Shown: positions 33,504 through 46,152 of the stretch, one piece after another | Layout of the letters: each line of letters opens with the position of its first letter | Position numbering within the stretch: position 1 is the stretch's first letter | NCBI RefSeq assembly: GCF_011075055.1 | Contig: NC_058146.1 | Coordinates: forward strand, 1,798,001-1,862,000 | Source: Mangifera indica | Taxonomy: Eukaryota; Streptophyta; Magnoliopsida; Sapindales; Anacardiaceae | Direction: 5' to 3' | Length of the DNA: 64,000 bases | Program-made: the position numbers and the translations under genes | The notes under the pieces: model-generated | What the model was told of the DNA's origin: nothing | The model's database searches: none | Seen by the model: only the letters and a program-made list of their open reading frames with translations

Positions 33504-36500
33504 GAGAATGGTGAACACTTTCACAATTAACAGTAATTTGCGCAATTGTGGACTACAGGTCAGCATATTCAACAGATTGTAAGCTTTTTTTAATAGATTT
33601 CAATCTTTTGACGTTTTTAATTGTTATGTAAAATAAGAAACAGGATTACACACAGTGGCAAGAGGAAATCCATTTGCAGAAACTCGGAGGAGCAAAGGAA
33701 GACTGAGATTGGTCCAGTCACCGACTCTTCTCAAGCGGCTGTTTGTGTTCCTGTGAGAATATGAGACTTTCTTTCAAATTTAATAGATTTGCTTTTAAGA
33801 ATATAGTATTTCTTTATAATATGTACAAAAATTATCATTCAATTGTTATGATACCATATCTTTCCTTTTCCAGGAATCTGTAACTCTTGTATGTCAAAAT
33901 TAAATGCCATTAATTTTAGTTTGTATTGCAACCTGATTTGAGGATTGGGTTAAATTTAGAGCATTTTAACAATTACAATTACTTAGGTTTGCTACCAGGG
34001 AAAGTGAAAAGTAGCTATGGAATCATACAGTTTATCTGATTGAGAGAGGTTGTTTATTTGTTAATGCAGGGGGTTGTGAGGTCAATTAAGATATTAATAA
34101 TATGATAATACTTGATCAACATAAAGGTAGACATTTTGTGGGCTTAATCAAAGTTGCATAAGTGCATGGTCCCAGTAAGAAGAAAAAAAAGGAAGAATTG
34201 AATTAGATAAGTTTGGTGAAATGATGATGATTGTATTGCTTGTTATTTAGTGTGGAAGATAATAACAAATTATGTACAAGTCCCACTCACCCAGCAAGAA
34301 TATTATCATAACTCAACAGCTAGCCATGTTCTAAGGAGACTTAATCTGTGCTTTCTTTATCCTAATCTTAATATTAATCTGTGTTTTCTTTATCCTAATC
34401 TTGTTATTAATCTGTGTTTACAAGGAAATTGTTGATCTTTCTGTTTTTTGGGAGTTAGAATTTGAACAAATGGTTCTTTATGGATCCACTACCTACTTGT
34501 CAAGGTCTTAATAATTTTTACGGAGGTTTCTATTCAAGTCAAAGCTTGTTGGCTTCCAGACTGTCTTTTTCCAGGAAAACAGGTTGCAGTTGGATCATTG
34601 GTGTAAACCACAATGCGCTGTAAATTCTCCACTTGAAGGTATTGCTTACAGCTGCCTGCCTAGACATGGTGTTCACACTTTTTGGTCCATGGTGACACTT
34701 TCAATCATAATTATCCAGCTAACCAAGAGCTGATCCAGCACAATGCCATCTTGTTCAACCCTTTATTTTGAAGATTCAGCTACATTGCCTTCAAAGATAA
34801 GGCATCAGTACCCTTACAAGTTCATTGCCAGCTTTTGATATAATTAATATTAGCCAACAATTACATTCTTATGCCGATCAATTTCTTTTCTGTAAATTCA
34901 ACAATAGATTGACTGTGAACCAAAAAGTCTCACCCAGAGAACCAATGTCTCTGCCATGCGTAAATCTTGCAACAGATAGTATGCAGAATACACAAAACCA
35001 GACAAAATCAAACCAACTTGCATATGTCTTGCAAGGCTTTACCTGGCCCTGCGGAAATTCTAATAGTTGTTAAAAAGAATGTTTGAAAATGCATGATGAA
35101 AGATGAACGTTTAATGATTATATTTGTTTTCCATGACATAACAATTTGGTATTTGATGGTAATACATTAAACATATCCAACGATGCAGCAACTGCAACTT
35201 CATGCATAAATATGCTGTAATTTTATTAAAAAACTCAAACGTTGGGCATTCAGAAGTTCAAATTTTCTTCGGTAGTTGAGTTTCTAGAGTGACCTGACTA
35301 GGAATTCATCCACTGTGATGTGCACTAAGTGTGAGCAAATGGGAGGTTTTGGAAGTGAAAGGTGAATTAAAGTGCTAATTTTGTGCTGCCTTGCAAATGA
35401 AAGTGCTCATAAAAGTGCGCCTCAGACCGACCAAATTTCTTGGTTGGCTTGATTTTCTACATGCCACCCACCTCAACCTGGTCTTTTGCGACTTACATAT
35501 TGCACTAATTGTATCACTGGCAACAGAAACCACAATTTTTAAAGATATGAATGGTTGAAGCACTAAAAGGCATCATAAATTCTATAAGCTCCCTTCCCAG
35601 GTGGGGAATTTTCTCTTGTAATAGCCTCAACACTAAAAGGAAAAAAAAAGACAACTGATACGTGTAAGCCAGATTTCATTTTATGTAGCAAATATAAGCA
35701 CGATAACAAAGAGATAAATTCGGACCATATGAAATAATGAAACAAATCAGTGGATTTGTTTTCAGATCAAAGTTTAATATAGGTCTTGGGTTGCTTTGTT
35801 TTGAAGTGTTTGGAAATGCGCTTCGTTTACTTAACATTTTATAATGGTATAGCCTTCATATAGAAACCACTTTCCCACTTATATTTTCTAAAGTAGAACA
35901 AAGGTCTGCTCTTGGAAAATCATCCAAAGACAAAGCAATTACAAAATTTGCTACTATCTTCTGTTTTAGAATTTTACTGGTTTTACTTCTCTAATTTTCC
36001 CTGTATAAAATGCTTATATTTCTGTCCCTTGTTCTCTTGTGGGTTAGTTGAGTTGTATTTAGAGTAATTGTTATTTTTTTCTTTCTTTATCATCAGTCCT
36101 GGAATTCCACATTATTAGTACTTGTTGAATCCTGGCAATTTCATCACTTATGAACTGAAGAGAATTGTTTAGTACTTAGCTCATTATGATAATCCATGTT
36201 AATTTTTTTTTCATTTTGTTGTTTCTAACATCACTTTGAGTACTTGGTCTGACTTCTGAAGCAAGAATAAATAAATATAAATATAAACTCTTAGCTAAAA
36301 TTCAGATACTCAGACTGCTATTTGCAGTTGATTCCTTTTCTGGTCATGCTTTTATTTGTATGCTTATCATTTACATAGTTTATTCCCTAGTAATAAAACT
36401 TGACTAACAAATTTCTTGTTCAATTTCCTGCACATTGTCAATATCTATTCTCAACATCTTAAAGAGGTTGATGTAACCTGTACAGCTGTTGTTTACAAGT

Positions 36501-36696
36501 ACAGTTGACTATTCTAGCAAGAACATCATGGTATCTTTGGTCTCAGAACATGTATCGATATATCCACTATGCCAGCATCGGTTTTGGAGTACCTTCTGAG
36601 TCATATATATAGTTGTTCCTTCTGAACTGTATATAGAGTTCTTCTCTTAATCTGAAGTCATTCATTCACAAGTCCCTAATTTTAGTGTCAGGCAGC
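33504..36696. other. Intergenic region between expansin-like A and the SAUR array
   Basis: No gene recognised. It includes the 33-bp tandem repeat at 34341-34418. From about 36440 it looks like the promoter of the first SAUR copy, with 'catatatatag' near 36603. Confidence 0.45.
34341..34418 (+). repeat. 33-bp tandem repeat, 2.4 units
   Basis: Units at 34341-34373 and 34374-34406 plus 12 bp of a third; the unit begins TTAATCTGTGCTTTCTTTAT. In one frame it reads as an 11-residue repeat, but without a supported gene. Confidence 0.8.
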
Positions 36697-37101
36697 ATGA
36701 TAAGCCCCAAGAGGCTCATAATCAGGGTGGTGAGGAGGAGCTAGAAGATGGAAGAAGTGAATGCAGGTAATTCTACTAAATCATCAGTAGCTTAGAAAGG
36801 CCATTTTGTTGTCTACACCACTGATCAAAAGCACTTTGTGTTACCCATAATGTATCTCAAGAACAACGTTTTCCTTAAGCTCTTAAAGGTGTCTGAGGAG
36901 GAGTTTGGAATATCAAGTGATGGCCCTATTACATTGCCATGTGCTGCAGGCTTCATGGCTAAAATAGTCTCACTCATCCGACAAGGTGTAAGTAAAGGTC
37001 TTGAGAAAGCTCTGCTTGATCTGATTACCGCCAGTCACTGCTCATTATCGTCAGCTTTCCATCAAGTACATATAGGCCAACTTTCAGTCTGTGGCTACTG
37101 A
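36697..37101 (+). pseudogene. SAUR copy 1, two nonsense codons
   Basis: SAUR (small auxin-up RNA, PF02519) sequence over its full 135-codon span without indels: MISPKRL start, KGHFVVYTTDQKHFVLP core, SEEEFGISSDGPITLP, and HIGQLSVCGY end. Stops interrupt it twice: TAG at codon 16 (in place of the Tyr of RKSYK in the copy at 38771) and TAG in the SSVA*KGHF stretch (Glu in that copy). A conserved Cys-Asp near the GPITLP motif is CA here. It is the left-most member of the array. Confidence 0.85.
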
Positions 37102-38770
37102 ATTGTATTCTAATCCCAACTGGGTTCTGTAAATGATTGGAATTTCTGTGTATATGGTTTATGCACCATGTATCTTCTGATAATTCAAAAGAAGTTTTCA
37201 CTGTAACATTGTTACAAAAAGAAAGAATCTGTATAGCATCAGATAAAACATTAAGGATCAACTCGAAACTTTTCGTAAATTATTGTGCATATCGGATCCG
37301 ATCTCATGCTATATTCATGTTAGAAACAAATCAATCATTTTGCGGTTAATTATCTCAAACTGTTTTATTAGGATTTCAAAATTAAGAATTACTGTTTGAA
37401 ATGATTCCCAGAGGCTCTGGAAAACCATTGGCTTTTAAGAATTATATTGAAATCTCTTCATATAAGTAGAACAAGTGATAATTATTCCTAGGAGGACAAA
37501 AAGTCAGAGATTGGCTCAGTAAGAGAAAGATACTCATTCTGCTGAAATTTCAATCCCTGTGGACATTAAGCCTATTTCCTATAATGGAAAGTTCACAGCT
37601 GCGGGATGTTATTTATGAATGATTTGAATCACACATTGTTTATATAAGTTTTTCAAGAGATTTATGAACAAACTTTGTTTCATGAGCTTGTAAAGGGCTA
37701 GACAAGAGGGGTGGTCGCACACGCACAAGAATTGAACCAAAAACTTGAGTTGTGCAAACCAGGCGAAATAAAATACTTACTCCATGTTTTTTGACTTGAT
37801 TTCTGTTAAAACTAAGTTCCTAACTATATATCATTAATTTCCTTCTTCTGATGTTCACATTGTTTAAAGCTGTTTCTGCTCTTGTAAAATTTAGAAGAGC
37901 TTGTTGAATCCAGGAAGATTATTCTTTCTGTGAATAAAATCCTAAAGGACTATGATTCATAATCACACCTCAAGCTTTTGCTCTTACTGTTTCTGTCTCG
38001 TTATCCAACAGCCTTGTTTTGTGGCTGATTTAGATAAATGCAGTACTTTGTGCCATGGTATGACTATGTAGAATGAGTTGCAACCTGCCAGAGTCTTTGG
38101 GTGCAGGCAGATGCTTGGAGCCATCAAGGTTGTTCTCTCATTTAGTTTTAGTCCTAATCAATGTCCTACTATAGAACATTAACCAATTCTTCTAAACTTC
38201 TTTGCAGCTTTGTGCGAAACTGCAAATTTGTATTTTATTGCTATGTACCATTTTTTGGTCAAATTAAGTTTATTGTTAAATAACAGAATTCACTATGAAG
38301 ATACATAAGACAGTAGGAAAACGCTGGTAGAATATTTAGGAAAAATCCCGGGTATTGGGCCTTGCAAAATTCGGTTGTTCTATCTGAGGAAGATTATGTA
38401 CAAAATTATAATGAACTTGAAGGACTCTCAGAGAGTTGAAATTGTGAAGTGGACAAATTTATTCCATATTATTCAAGTAGTTGACTTTTTTAAAGAAAAG
38501 CAGCCAATTTGCTTATCATGTTATTTTATTTTCCTTTAGCCGATTTCTACGTATGCCAGCATAGGTTTTGGAGTAACAAATAACAATTCTTGTATCACGT
38601 AAGTACAGTTCTTCCAAGTGTCATATATATAGATAAGCTATGCTAATTAACCATATTCCATCCACTTAACAGCTATTAAACCACTTGTGCTTTCTTGTTT
38701 TAAGTTATCTATTCACGAGTTGCAAATATACAATTTAAGTAAGGTTTAGTGTTTAAGGTTGTCAGACAAC
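37102..38770. other. Spacer between SAUR copies 1 and 2
   Basis: The first 500 bp align with the 3' flanks of the copies at 38771 and 41645 (for example 'gattcccagaggctctggaaaacc'). A TATA-like 'gtcatatatatagat' near 38620 precedes the copy 2 start by about 150 bp. No other gene. Confidence 0.5.
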
Positions 38771-39175
38771 ATGTTAAACCCCAAGAAGCTAGTGGTCAGG
38801 CTAACGAGGAAAAGCTACAAGATGGAAGAAGTGAATGCGGGTAATTCTGATAAACCGTCAGTAGCTGAGAAAGGCCATTTTGTGGTCTACACCACTGATG
38901 AAAAGCGTTTTGTGTTTCCCTTAATCTATCTCAACAATAACATCTTCCTTGAGCTCTTAAAGTTGTCCGAGGAGGAGTTTGGACTATCAAGTGATGGCCC
39001 TATTACTTTGCCATGTGATGCAGTCTTCATGGATAAAATAGCCTCTTTCATTCAGCAAGGTGTAAGTAAAGGTCTCGAGAAAGTCCTGCTCCATTTGATT
39101 ACTGCCAGTCATTGCTCATTATCTGCCTCTTTTCATCAAGTACATATAGGCCAACATTCAGTCTGTGGCTACTGA
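38771..39175 (+). CDS. SAUR family protein, copy 2 (134 aa)
   Basis: Intact intronless SAUR gene, PF02519. Family members are short-lived auxin-induced proteins; the best-studied ones inhibit PP2C.D phosphatases and so activate plasma-membrane H+-ATPases and cell expansion. The order is a basic N-terminus (MLNPKKLVVRLTRKSYKMEE), KGHFVVYTTDEKRFVFPL (~38-55), the NIFLELLKLSEEEFGLSSDGPITLPCD core, and a C-terminal extension ending in SVCGY. The basic N-terminus and the PCD core place it with Arabidopsis SAUR61-68-like genes, by memory. The ATG at 38771 is chosen by alignment with its neighbours. Its closest relative is the broken copy at 41645. Confidence 0.9.
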   Translation: MLNPKKLVVRLTRKSYKMEEVNAGNSDKPSVAEKGHFVVYTTDEKRFVFPLIYLNNNIFLELLKLSEEEFGLSSDGPITLPCDAVFMDKIASFIQQGVSKGLEKVLLHLITASHCSLSASFHQVHIGQHSVCGY

Positions 39176-40770
39176 ATTGTATTCTAATGTCAACTGGGTT
39201 CTGTAAATGATTGGAAATATTTCTGTGTTTATATAGTTTATGCACCATGTATATATTGATAATTCAAAAGAATTTTTCAGTGTAAAATAGTAACAATAAA
39301 GCATGAATCAGTATTGAATATCAACAAAAAACGTAAAGGATCTATTCCTTGAAATTTTCCTGAAATTTCTTTTGCATGATAGAAACAAAAAATATTTTTG
39401 AAATTAATCTCAAACTGCCTAATGAGGAATTTAAATTTAGGAAGTTCTGTTAAAAATGATTCCCCAGAGGCTCTGGAAAACCATTGGCCTAAAGAATTAT
39501 ATTGAAATCTCTTCAAATAAGTTGTACCAGTGAGTATAATCTTAAGAGAACATAAGTTAGGCTCAGAAAGGTAAAAGATACTCATTCTGCTGAACTTACA
39601 TGCCTTCTGGATATTAAGCCTAATTCCCAAAACGGGAAGTTACCGGTTGCGTGCTTGTCTTTGTATAGCCTTGTTTTATGGCTGATTAATTCATATTAAA
39701 GTTGTAGTTTATGCCATGATATGCCTATGTAGAATGAGTTGCAACCTGCCTTGGCCATGATTGCCAGCAAATGCTTGGAGCCACCAAGGTTGTGCTCTTA
39801 TTTAATTCAAGTTCCCAAATTCCCAATCATGGTGGGATGAGAGGAGAAAAAAAGAGTAAATAGAGAACATTAACCAATTCTCTAGATTTCTTCTAGTGCA
39901 TAGGCAAAACTCCAAATCCCTTGTACTACTAGATTTTTCCTAAACTGTATTTTATTCGTATACTCTTCTTTGGTTTAAATTATGTGCATTGACAAATAAC
40001 AGAATTCACTATGAGATCTTAACACCAAGATACATAAGATAGTAAGAAAAAATAAATCAAAAGACTCTGGAAAATCCAAAGAATGGGGTCTGGCAAAAAC
40101 TAACTCACTTGTTCTATCTGAGTAATATTATATACAACTATAACAAACTTGAAGGAATCTTGGTAAGTGAAGATCTGAAGGGGACAAATATATTCAGGTA
40201 GTTGTATTCAAAGGAGAAACAGCTGATTCGAATCATATTATTTCATTTTCCCTATGTTGGTGTCCATGTTGCTCTTATAGTTAGTATCTGAATCATGCAG
40301 TCTAACATGGATGATGACAATATTTTTGCGTTGAAAGTCACAGCACATGGGCTTGTACCTTGCACATTTATCCAATAGGATTTTGGTCTAACAAGAACAG
40401 AACATAGTTTGAATAACCATTTGATTTTGTTTGATTTCTGTTTTCTCCAAGGAAAATAATTTCTTAACCTAAGTGGCCCTAAAACTTTTAATGCAACCCC
40501 CTTGGCAGAAGAAAACAAAGGCATAGAAACCAAGTGCTGGAGTCCTACAGTGCTCAACATCCAAACCATCTATCTATTTTATGATCACATGGCCTTGTTT
40601 CCAGTTAGCACAACGTAAAGAAGACAACAATAAGTGATCCCGGCAAGACTCGTGTATAAATATAACAACTAAACACTGAGCTCCCATAGAACTTATTCCA
40701 AAGTTAAAAACATATCCTCAATAGCAAAAACTTCCGGTTTGTCCAAGTTCTAAATCTAATATTTCTAATT
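39176..40770. other. Spacer between SAUR copies 2 and 3
   Basis: Aligned with 42051-43657 as part of a 2.88-kb duplication. A TATA-like 'gtgtataaatata' near 40652 lies 120 bp before copy 3. No gene. Confidence 0.5.
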
Positions 40771-41177
40771 ATGATAAATTCGAAAAGGCTTGTTGAATTG
40801 GCAAGGAAGTGGCAGAAAATGGCTTCTACAAAGCGCAGGAGAATCTCATATCCAAGAAATTTTGTTGCTGATAAAGGCCATTTTGTTGTGTATACAACAG
40901 ATGAAAAAAGGTTCATGGTCCCTTGGAATACCTCACTCAAAATGTCTTCAGGGAGCTCTTAAGATTGTCTGAAGAAGAGTTTGGTCTTCCCAGCCAGGGG
41001 GCCATCACATTGCCTTGTGATAGTACCTTCTTGGAGTATGTCATTTCATTGTTCCAGGGATGCATTCCTGAAGAATTGGAGAAGGCTTTGCTCACTTCCA
41101 TTGCTCCATGTCACCACCTGGCATCATCTTCTCTTGCTCGAGGACAAAGCCAACAAACACTAATTTTTGGCTACTGA
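40771..41177 (+). pseudogene. SAUR copy 3, 1-bp frameshift
   Basis: It starts normally (MINSKRLVELARKWQKMASTKRRRIS) and reads through KGHFVVYTTDEKRFMVP. A single base is then missing near 40920 compared with the copy at 43658 (which has one more T in 'atggttccctt'). The original frame ends after 63 codons. The remaining frame (LTQNVFRELLRLSEEEFGLPSQGAITLPCD ... LIFGY) is intact to 41177. This is the only lesion, so it may be a recent loss or a sequence error. Duplicate of the intact copy at 43658. Confidence 0.82.
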
Positions 41178-41644
41178 AAAAAATGATAGAAATGACTGTA
41201 GATAAATTGACTGTAAACAGATTATACACTTCCTGATGAAGTATTGTTATAATAAAATTTTCATTCTTTGTTTTTAATCTTGTAAATCAGTAATTAAAAA
41301 TAGGGGAAAGTGAAGTTTGTTATGTTCTTTCCATATAATAAAATCTTGATCTTAATTTTCACTCTATTTCACTTTTTGCTACAAGAATCTTTTCTCCAGA
41401 TGATCTTCATCTAGAAAAAGTATCTGGTGATATAAAATTGTTCTTCAGGGATATTTTCTCAGAGTTGCTGTTAATTTTCTTATGAGCACTCTCCTAATTT
41501 TACTCAAGTAGCTTAGTTTGAAAGAGGAAGAAGCCAAGTTGCAGATCATGTTAACCATATTCCTTGTGCTCTCTCATTCTAAGTCATCCATTCATGAGTC
41601 GCAAATATACAGGTTAAAGTTTAAGGTTTAGGTAATTAGGCAGC
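41178..41644. other. Spacer between SAUR copies 3 and 4
   Basis: Aligned partly with 44100-44590 and, towards its right end, with the promoter of copy 2 ('gttaaccatattcc' near 41548). No gene. Confidence 0.45.
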
Positions 41645-42050
41645 ATGATAAACCCCAAGAAGCTAATGGTCAGGCTGGCAAAGGAAGACCAGAAGATGGA
41701 AGATGTAAACGTGGGATATTCTAATAAACCGTCAGTAGCTGAGAAAGATCATTTTGTAGTCTATACCACTGATGAAAAGCACTTTGTGTTTCCCTTAATG
41801 TATCTCAACAATAACACCTTCCTTGAGTTCTTAAAGGTGTCCGAGGAGGAGTTTGGACTATCAAATGATGGCTTTATTACTTTGCAATGTGATGCAGTTT
41901 TCATGGATAAAATAGCCTCTCATCATTCAACAAGGTGTAAGTAAAGGTCTCGAGAAAGTTCTGCTCCATTTGATTACTGCCAGTCACTGCTCATTATCTG
42001 CCTCTTTACTTCAAGTACATACAGGCCAACATTCAGTCTCTGGCTACTGA
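41645..42050 (+). pseudogene. SAUR copy 4, 1-bp insertion
   Basis: Close to copy 2 (38771). The frame runs MINPKKLMVRLAKEDQKMED ... VYTTDEKHFVFP ... DGFITLQCDAVFMDKIAS, then one extra base in 'gcctctcatcattc' (copy 2: 'gcctctttcattc') shifts the frame and it stops at 41942-41944. The downstream part still aligns, to a VSGY-type end at 42050. It also has changes in normally fixed core residues (KDHF for KGHF, GFITLQCD for GPITLPCD), which suggests relaxed selection. Confidence 0.85.
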
Positions 42051-43657
42051 ATTGTATCATAATCTCAACTGTGTTCATATAGTTTATGCACCATGTATAA
42101 TTTGACAATTCAAAAGAAATTTTCTGTGTAAAATAGCAACTCTAAGGCATGAATCAGTATTGCATATCAACAGAAAACATAAAGGATCAAGTCCTTTGAA
42201 CTTTCCTGAAATTTCTTTTGCATGTTAGAAACAAATTATATTTTTGCAATTAATCTCAAACTGCTTACTGATGAAATAAAATTTAGAAAGTTCTGTTAAA
42301 AATGATTCCCAGAGGCTCTGGAAAACTGTTGGCTTTAAGAATTATATTGAAATCTCTTCAAATAAGTTGTACCAGTGAGCAGTAATCTTAAGAGAGCATA
42401 GGTTAGGCTCGGAAAGGTAAAAGATACTTATTCTGCTGAACTTACATACATGCCCCTGGGACATTAAGCCTAATTCCCAGAGTGGGAAGTTCAGGGCTGA
42501 GTGCTTGTCGTAGTATTGCCAGGTTTTTATGGCTGATTAATTTGTACTAATGTTGTAGTTTATGCCCTGATCTGACTATGTAGAATGAGTTGTTACTTTG
42601 GCCTTGAATGCCAACAGATGCTTGCAGCCATCAAGGTTGTGCTCTTATTTAGTTCAAGTTCCCAAACGAGTTGGGATGAGAGGAGAAAAACCAAGTAAAT
42701 AGAGAACATTAGCCAGTTCTCTAAATTTCTTCATGCACATTGGCAAAACTCCAAATCGCTTGTACTACTTCAAGTTTTGTGCTATATTGTATTTTTACAC
42801 ATATACTCTTCTTTGGACTAAATTACTATGACATCATTGCTAAATAACATAATTTACAATGAAGATACATAAGACAGCAGGAAAAGATAAGTAAAAGACT
42901 TTGAAAAATCCAAAGAATGGGGCCTGGCAAAACCAACTTACTTGTTCTATCTGAAAAAAATTATGTACATTTATAACAAACTTGAAAAGGAATCTTGGCA
43001 AGTGAAGATCTGACGAGGATAGATTTTTTCAGGTAGTTATATTTGAAATAAAAACAGCCAATTCGCAAATCATATTATTTTATTTTCCTTATGTTGGTTC
43101 CCATGTCTCTTTTATATTCAGTATCTGAATCATGCAGTCTAACATGGATGATGACAATATCTTTGCATTGAAAGTCACAGCACAACGAAAACACATGCGC
43201 TTGTACCTTGCACATTTATCCAATAGGATTTTGGTTTAACAAGAACAGAACATGCCATTTGATTTTGTTTGATTTTTTTTTTTTCTCCAAGGAAAACAAC
43301 TTCTTAACCTAAGTGGCCCTAAAAATTTTAATGCAACTCTCTTGGTAGAAGAAAACAAAGGCATAACAACCATGTGATGGTGTCCTACATGGGGCATTCA
43401 TGCATAACAATAATAAAAACATATGCTCAATATCCAAAACATCTATCCAGTTTATGATCACATGGCCTTGTTTCCAATTAGCACAACACAAAGAAGACAA
43501 CAGTAAGTGATCCTGGCAAGATTTCTGCATATATATATATATATATATATAACAAATAACCACTGAGCTCCCATAGAACTTATTCCCAGCTTAAAAACAT
43601 ATCCTCAATAGCAAAAACTTCTAGTTTGTCTAAGTTATAAATCTAATATTTCCAATC
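42051..43657. other. Spacer between SAUR copies 4 and 5
   Basis: Duplicate of 39176-40770. A (TA)n run at 43530-43551 replaces the plainer TATA region of copy 3. No gene. Confidence 0.5.
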
Positions 43658-44065
43658 ATGATTAACCCGAAAAGGTTTGTCGACTTGACAAGGAAGTGGC
43701 AGAAAATGGCTTCTGCGAAGCGTAGGAGAATCTCATATCCAAGAAGTTTTGTTGCTGATAAAGGCCATTTTGTTGTGTATACAACTGATGAGAAAAGGTT
43801 CATGGTTCCCTTGGAATTCCTCACTCAAATTGTCTTCAAGGAGCTCTTAAGATTGTCCGAGGAAGAGTTTGGTCTTCCCAGCCATGGAGCCATCATATTG
43901 CCTTGTGATAGTACCTTCTTGGAGTATGTCATTTCATTGGTCCAAGGACGCATTCCTGAAGAATTGGAGAAGGCATTGCTCACTTCCATAGCAACATGTC
44001 ACCACCTGGCATCATCTTCTCTTGCTCCAGGACAAAGCCAACAAACACTTATATTTGGCTACTGA
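43658..44065 (+). CDS. SAUR family protein, copy 5 (135 aa)
   Basis: Intact intronless SAUR gene. The basic N-terminus MINPKRFVDLTRKWQKMA is followed by KRRRIS, KGHFVVYTTDEKRFMVPL, FKELLRLSEEEFGLPSHGAI and LPCDSTFLEYVISLVQG, and a C-terminal tail ends QQTLIFGY. All core positions seen in the family are present except GAIIL for GPITL. It is the intact twin of the frameshifted copy at 40771. A (TA)n run lies ~110-130 bp upstream in the TATA position. Confidence 0.9.
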   Translation: MINPKRFVDLTRKWQKMASAKRRRISYPRSFVADKGHFVVYTTDEKRFMVPLEFLTQIVFKELLRLSEEEFGLPSHGAIILPCDSTFLEYVISLVQGRIPEELEKALLTSIATCHHLASSSLAPGQSQQTLIFGY

Positions 44066-46152
44066 AAAAAAATTGATAGAAATGACTGTAGATATATTGA
44101 CTGTAAACAGATTACACAGTTCTTGATGAAGTATTGTTAAAAAAAAATTTTCATTCTTTATTTTTAATCTTGCAAATCAATGATTAAAATGTTTTCTGTC
44201 ATGAATTGACTGTGAATGAGAATTGCCATTTTGTGATTAGTATTTCCAGCAGCCCATGGTGACTTACTTCCTGAACAGGTAAATGCAGATTATAATTTTA
44301 CCAAATCATTTTAATTCTTTGAGTTTCTAGCGATCTATTTAACGAGTGAACTTAAATTAAACACTTATAAAACTCAGAAAAAAAATCTGGATGTAAGCTG
44401 TGAAAGTCATGAAAGTAGAGAATATTTAGATAGGCCTTGGGACAAGGATTTCTTCAGTTTGGTTAGTTGGCAAGTCCTAAATATAGGGGAAAGTAAAGTA
44501 TATTAAGTTTTTTTTTTTCCATATAATAAAATCTTGATCTTAATTTTCCTTCTCTATTTTGCTCTTCGCTACAAAAATCTTAACCCTGGATGATCTTATT
44601 TTCTGATAAATATTGCCAGTACCCTGAGACCTATTTTATGAGGGAGCATAAATTAAATTCATAATACTCAGAAAAAATCCTGCATGTAAGCTGTGAAAAT
44701 TATGAAGGTAAAGAAGACATAACTAGACCAAGAGAGAAGTATATTTTGAAGGTGGCTGCAGAATTAGTATTGGGGAGGCAAATTCTGCTATGTTCTCAAT
44801 TAAAAAAATTCTCAATTGTAATTTTATTTTTATGTTTCATTCTTCCAAAAAGATTCTTATTCATCAAGAACTACAATATGTTGATAAATAACATATAATT
44901 CTTCGATGAATCTATTAAGCTTCATCGAAATTAGTGTCAATTCTTTTATTTTTCTTACTAGTTTACGTCACCTATTTTGGTTTTTAGACAAAATCTAGCT
45001 ATAACGAACTTAACTGTTATGTACTCTCTTTTGGTTTGAAGTAAATTAAATAACAGAACTAGCTATAAAGATACACAAAACGCTAAGAAAGGACATGGAA
45101 ATTTCTTGGGACTATATTCCAAGAAATGGAGCCTTGCAAAACTAACTCATTTGTTCCATATGAGGAACTGCTTGTTCTGTTTGTTTATCATTGTAAATAT
45201 CTATGCTTTAATTCTAGAATCTAATATGCTGATGTTTTCGAGTAGCTAGCATAGATAATTTAAAAAGAAAACAAGCAGGAACACCCAAAATTTAGTCAAA
45301 GTATTCCAAAGTTGTGACTTTAATATGACACATTTAGGTGATTCTCACATCCACAAAGTATGAAAAAAATTACGTTTGTATTTTACATCGCTTAGGGATA
45401 AAAAGATAAAACTGGTTAGATAATCTATAAGTTCTTTAAACTGTTAATATTTGTTTTGATTTGCAAAGTCCATAAACAAGCAAATCTGTGATAAACTGTG
45501 TGCAAAATAGATAATATCTTAACAATTTGTCCCACTACCTAACTCAAATCTAAATAACTATTTTAGTTTTGGCTCCCAATCTGAGATGAGAGACTCCTCT
45601 TATATTAATTCAAGTTCTTCTATACACCTCTTCAAGGACAACCAAAATACCTGGGCAATATTATATACAATTAACCAACCTGACAGAATCTTAAAACTAA
45701 ACGAAGATCTTAAAATATAGGGTAGTTATTTTCAATAAAAAAGAACTAGGCACTTGAACAGAATCTGAAACCTTGTAAATTCCTACTCTCAACGTCGGCT
45801 GAGTATTCTTCCCCATTTTGTTACATAGGCAGGATTCTGGCCTCAGACTTCTGTGTGGGTCCAGGAATTTTAATGCATTGGACTGGAAGAAGAAAACAAA
45901 TGCATAATAAACAAAGTGACAGTGGCCAACCACTCAATTTCTTAACCACCTCTCTAGAGTGATGATCACAAGACCTTACTTGAAATCATCACAACATCGA
46001 TAAGAGAACATTAGCGGTTCTGCCTTCCTTGTGGATATATATATCACAACTGCCATTAGCTTCTGCAGACACTCAAAATCCTGCTTAAAACATTGTCCCT
46101 GGGACAAAAGAGTTCTTTTCTTTTTTTCAAAGTCTCATTCTGATCTTCACCC
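44066..46152. other. Spacer between SAUR copies 5 and 6
   Basis: Contains a decayed TRIM LTR at 45326-45533 and two partial repeats of the 'aaatcttgatcttaattttc' segment (near 41342 and 44527). A TATA-like 'ggatatatatatcac' at about 46033 serves copy 6. No other gene. Confidence 0.45.
45326..45533 (+). mobile_element. Decayed TRIM LTR
   Basis: Matches the TRIM LTR in order: 'acatttaggtgattctcacatccacaaag', 'ggttagataatctataagttc', 'aaactgttaat...gttttgatttgcaaag', 'ataatatcttaaca'. It is heavily diverged with no clear target duplication. Confidence 0.6.

Noticed and set aside
34825..35073. 82-codon frame upstream of the SAUR array
   Set aside because: No domain, no family relation to neighbours and no promoter evidence.
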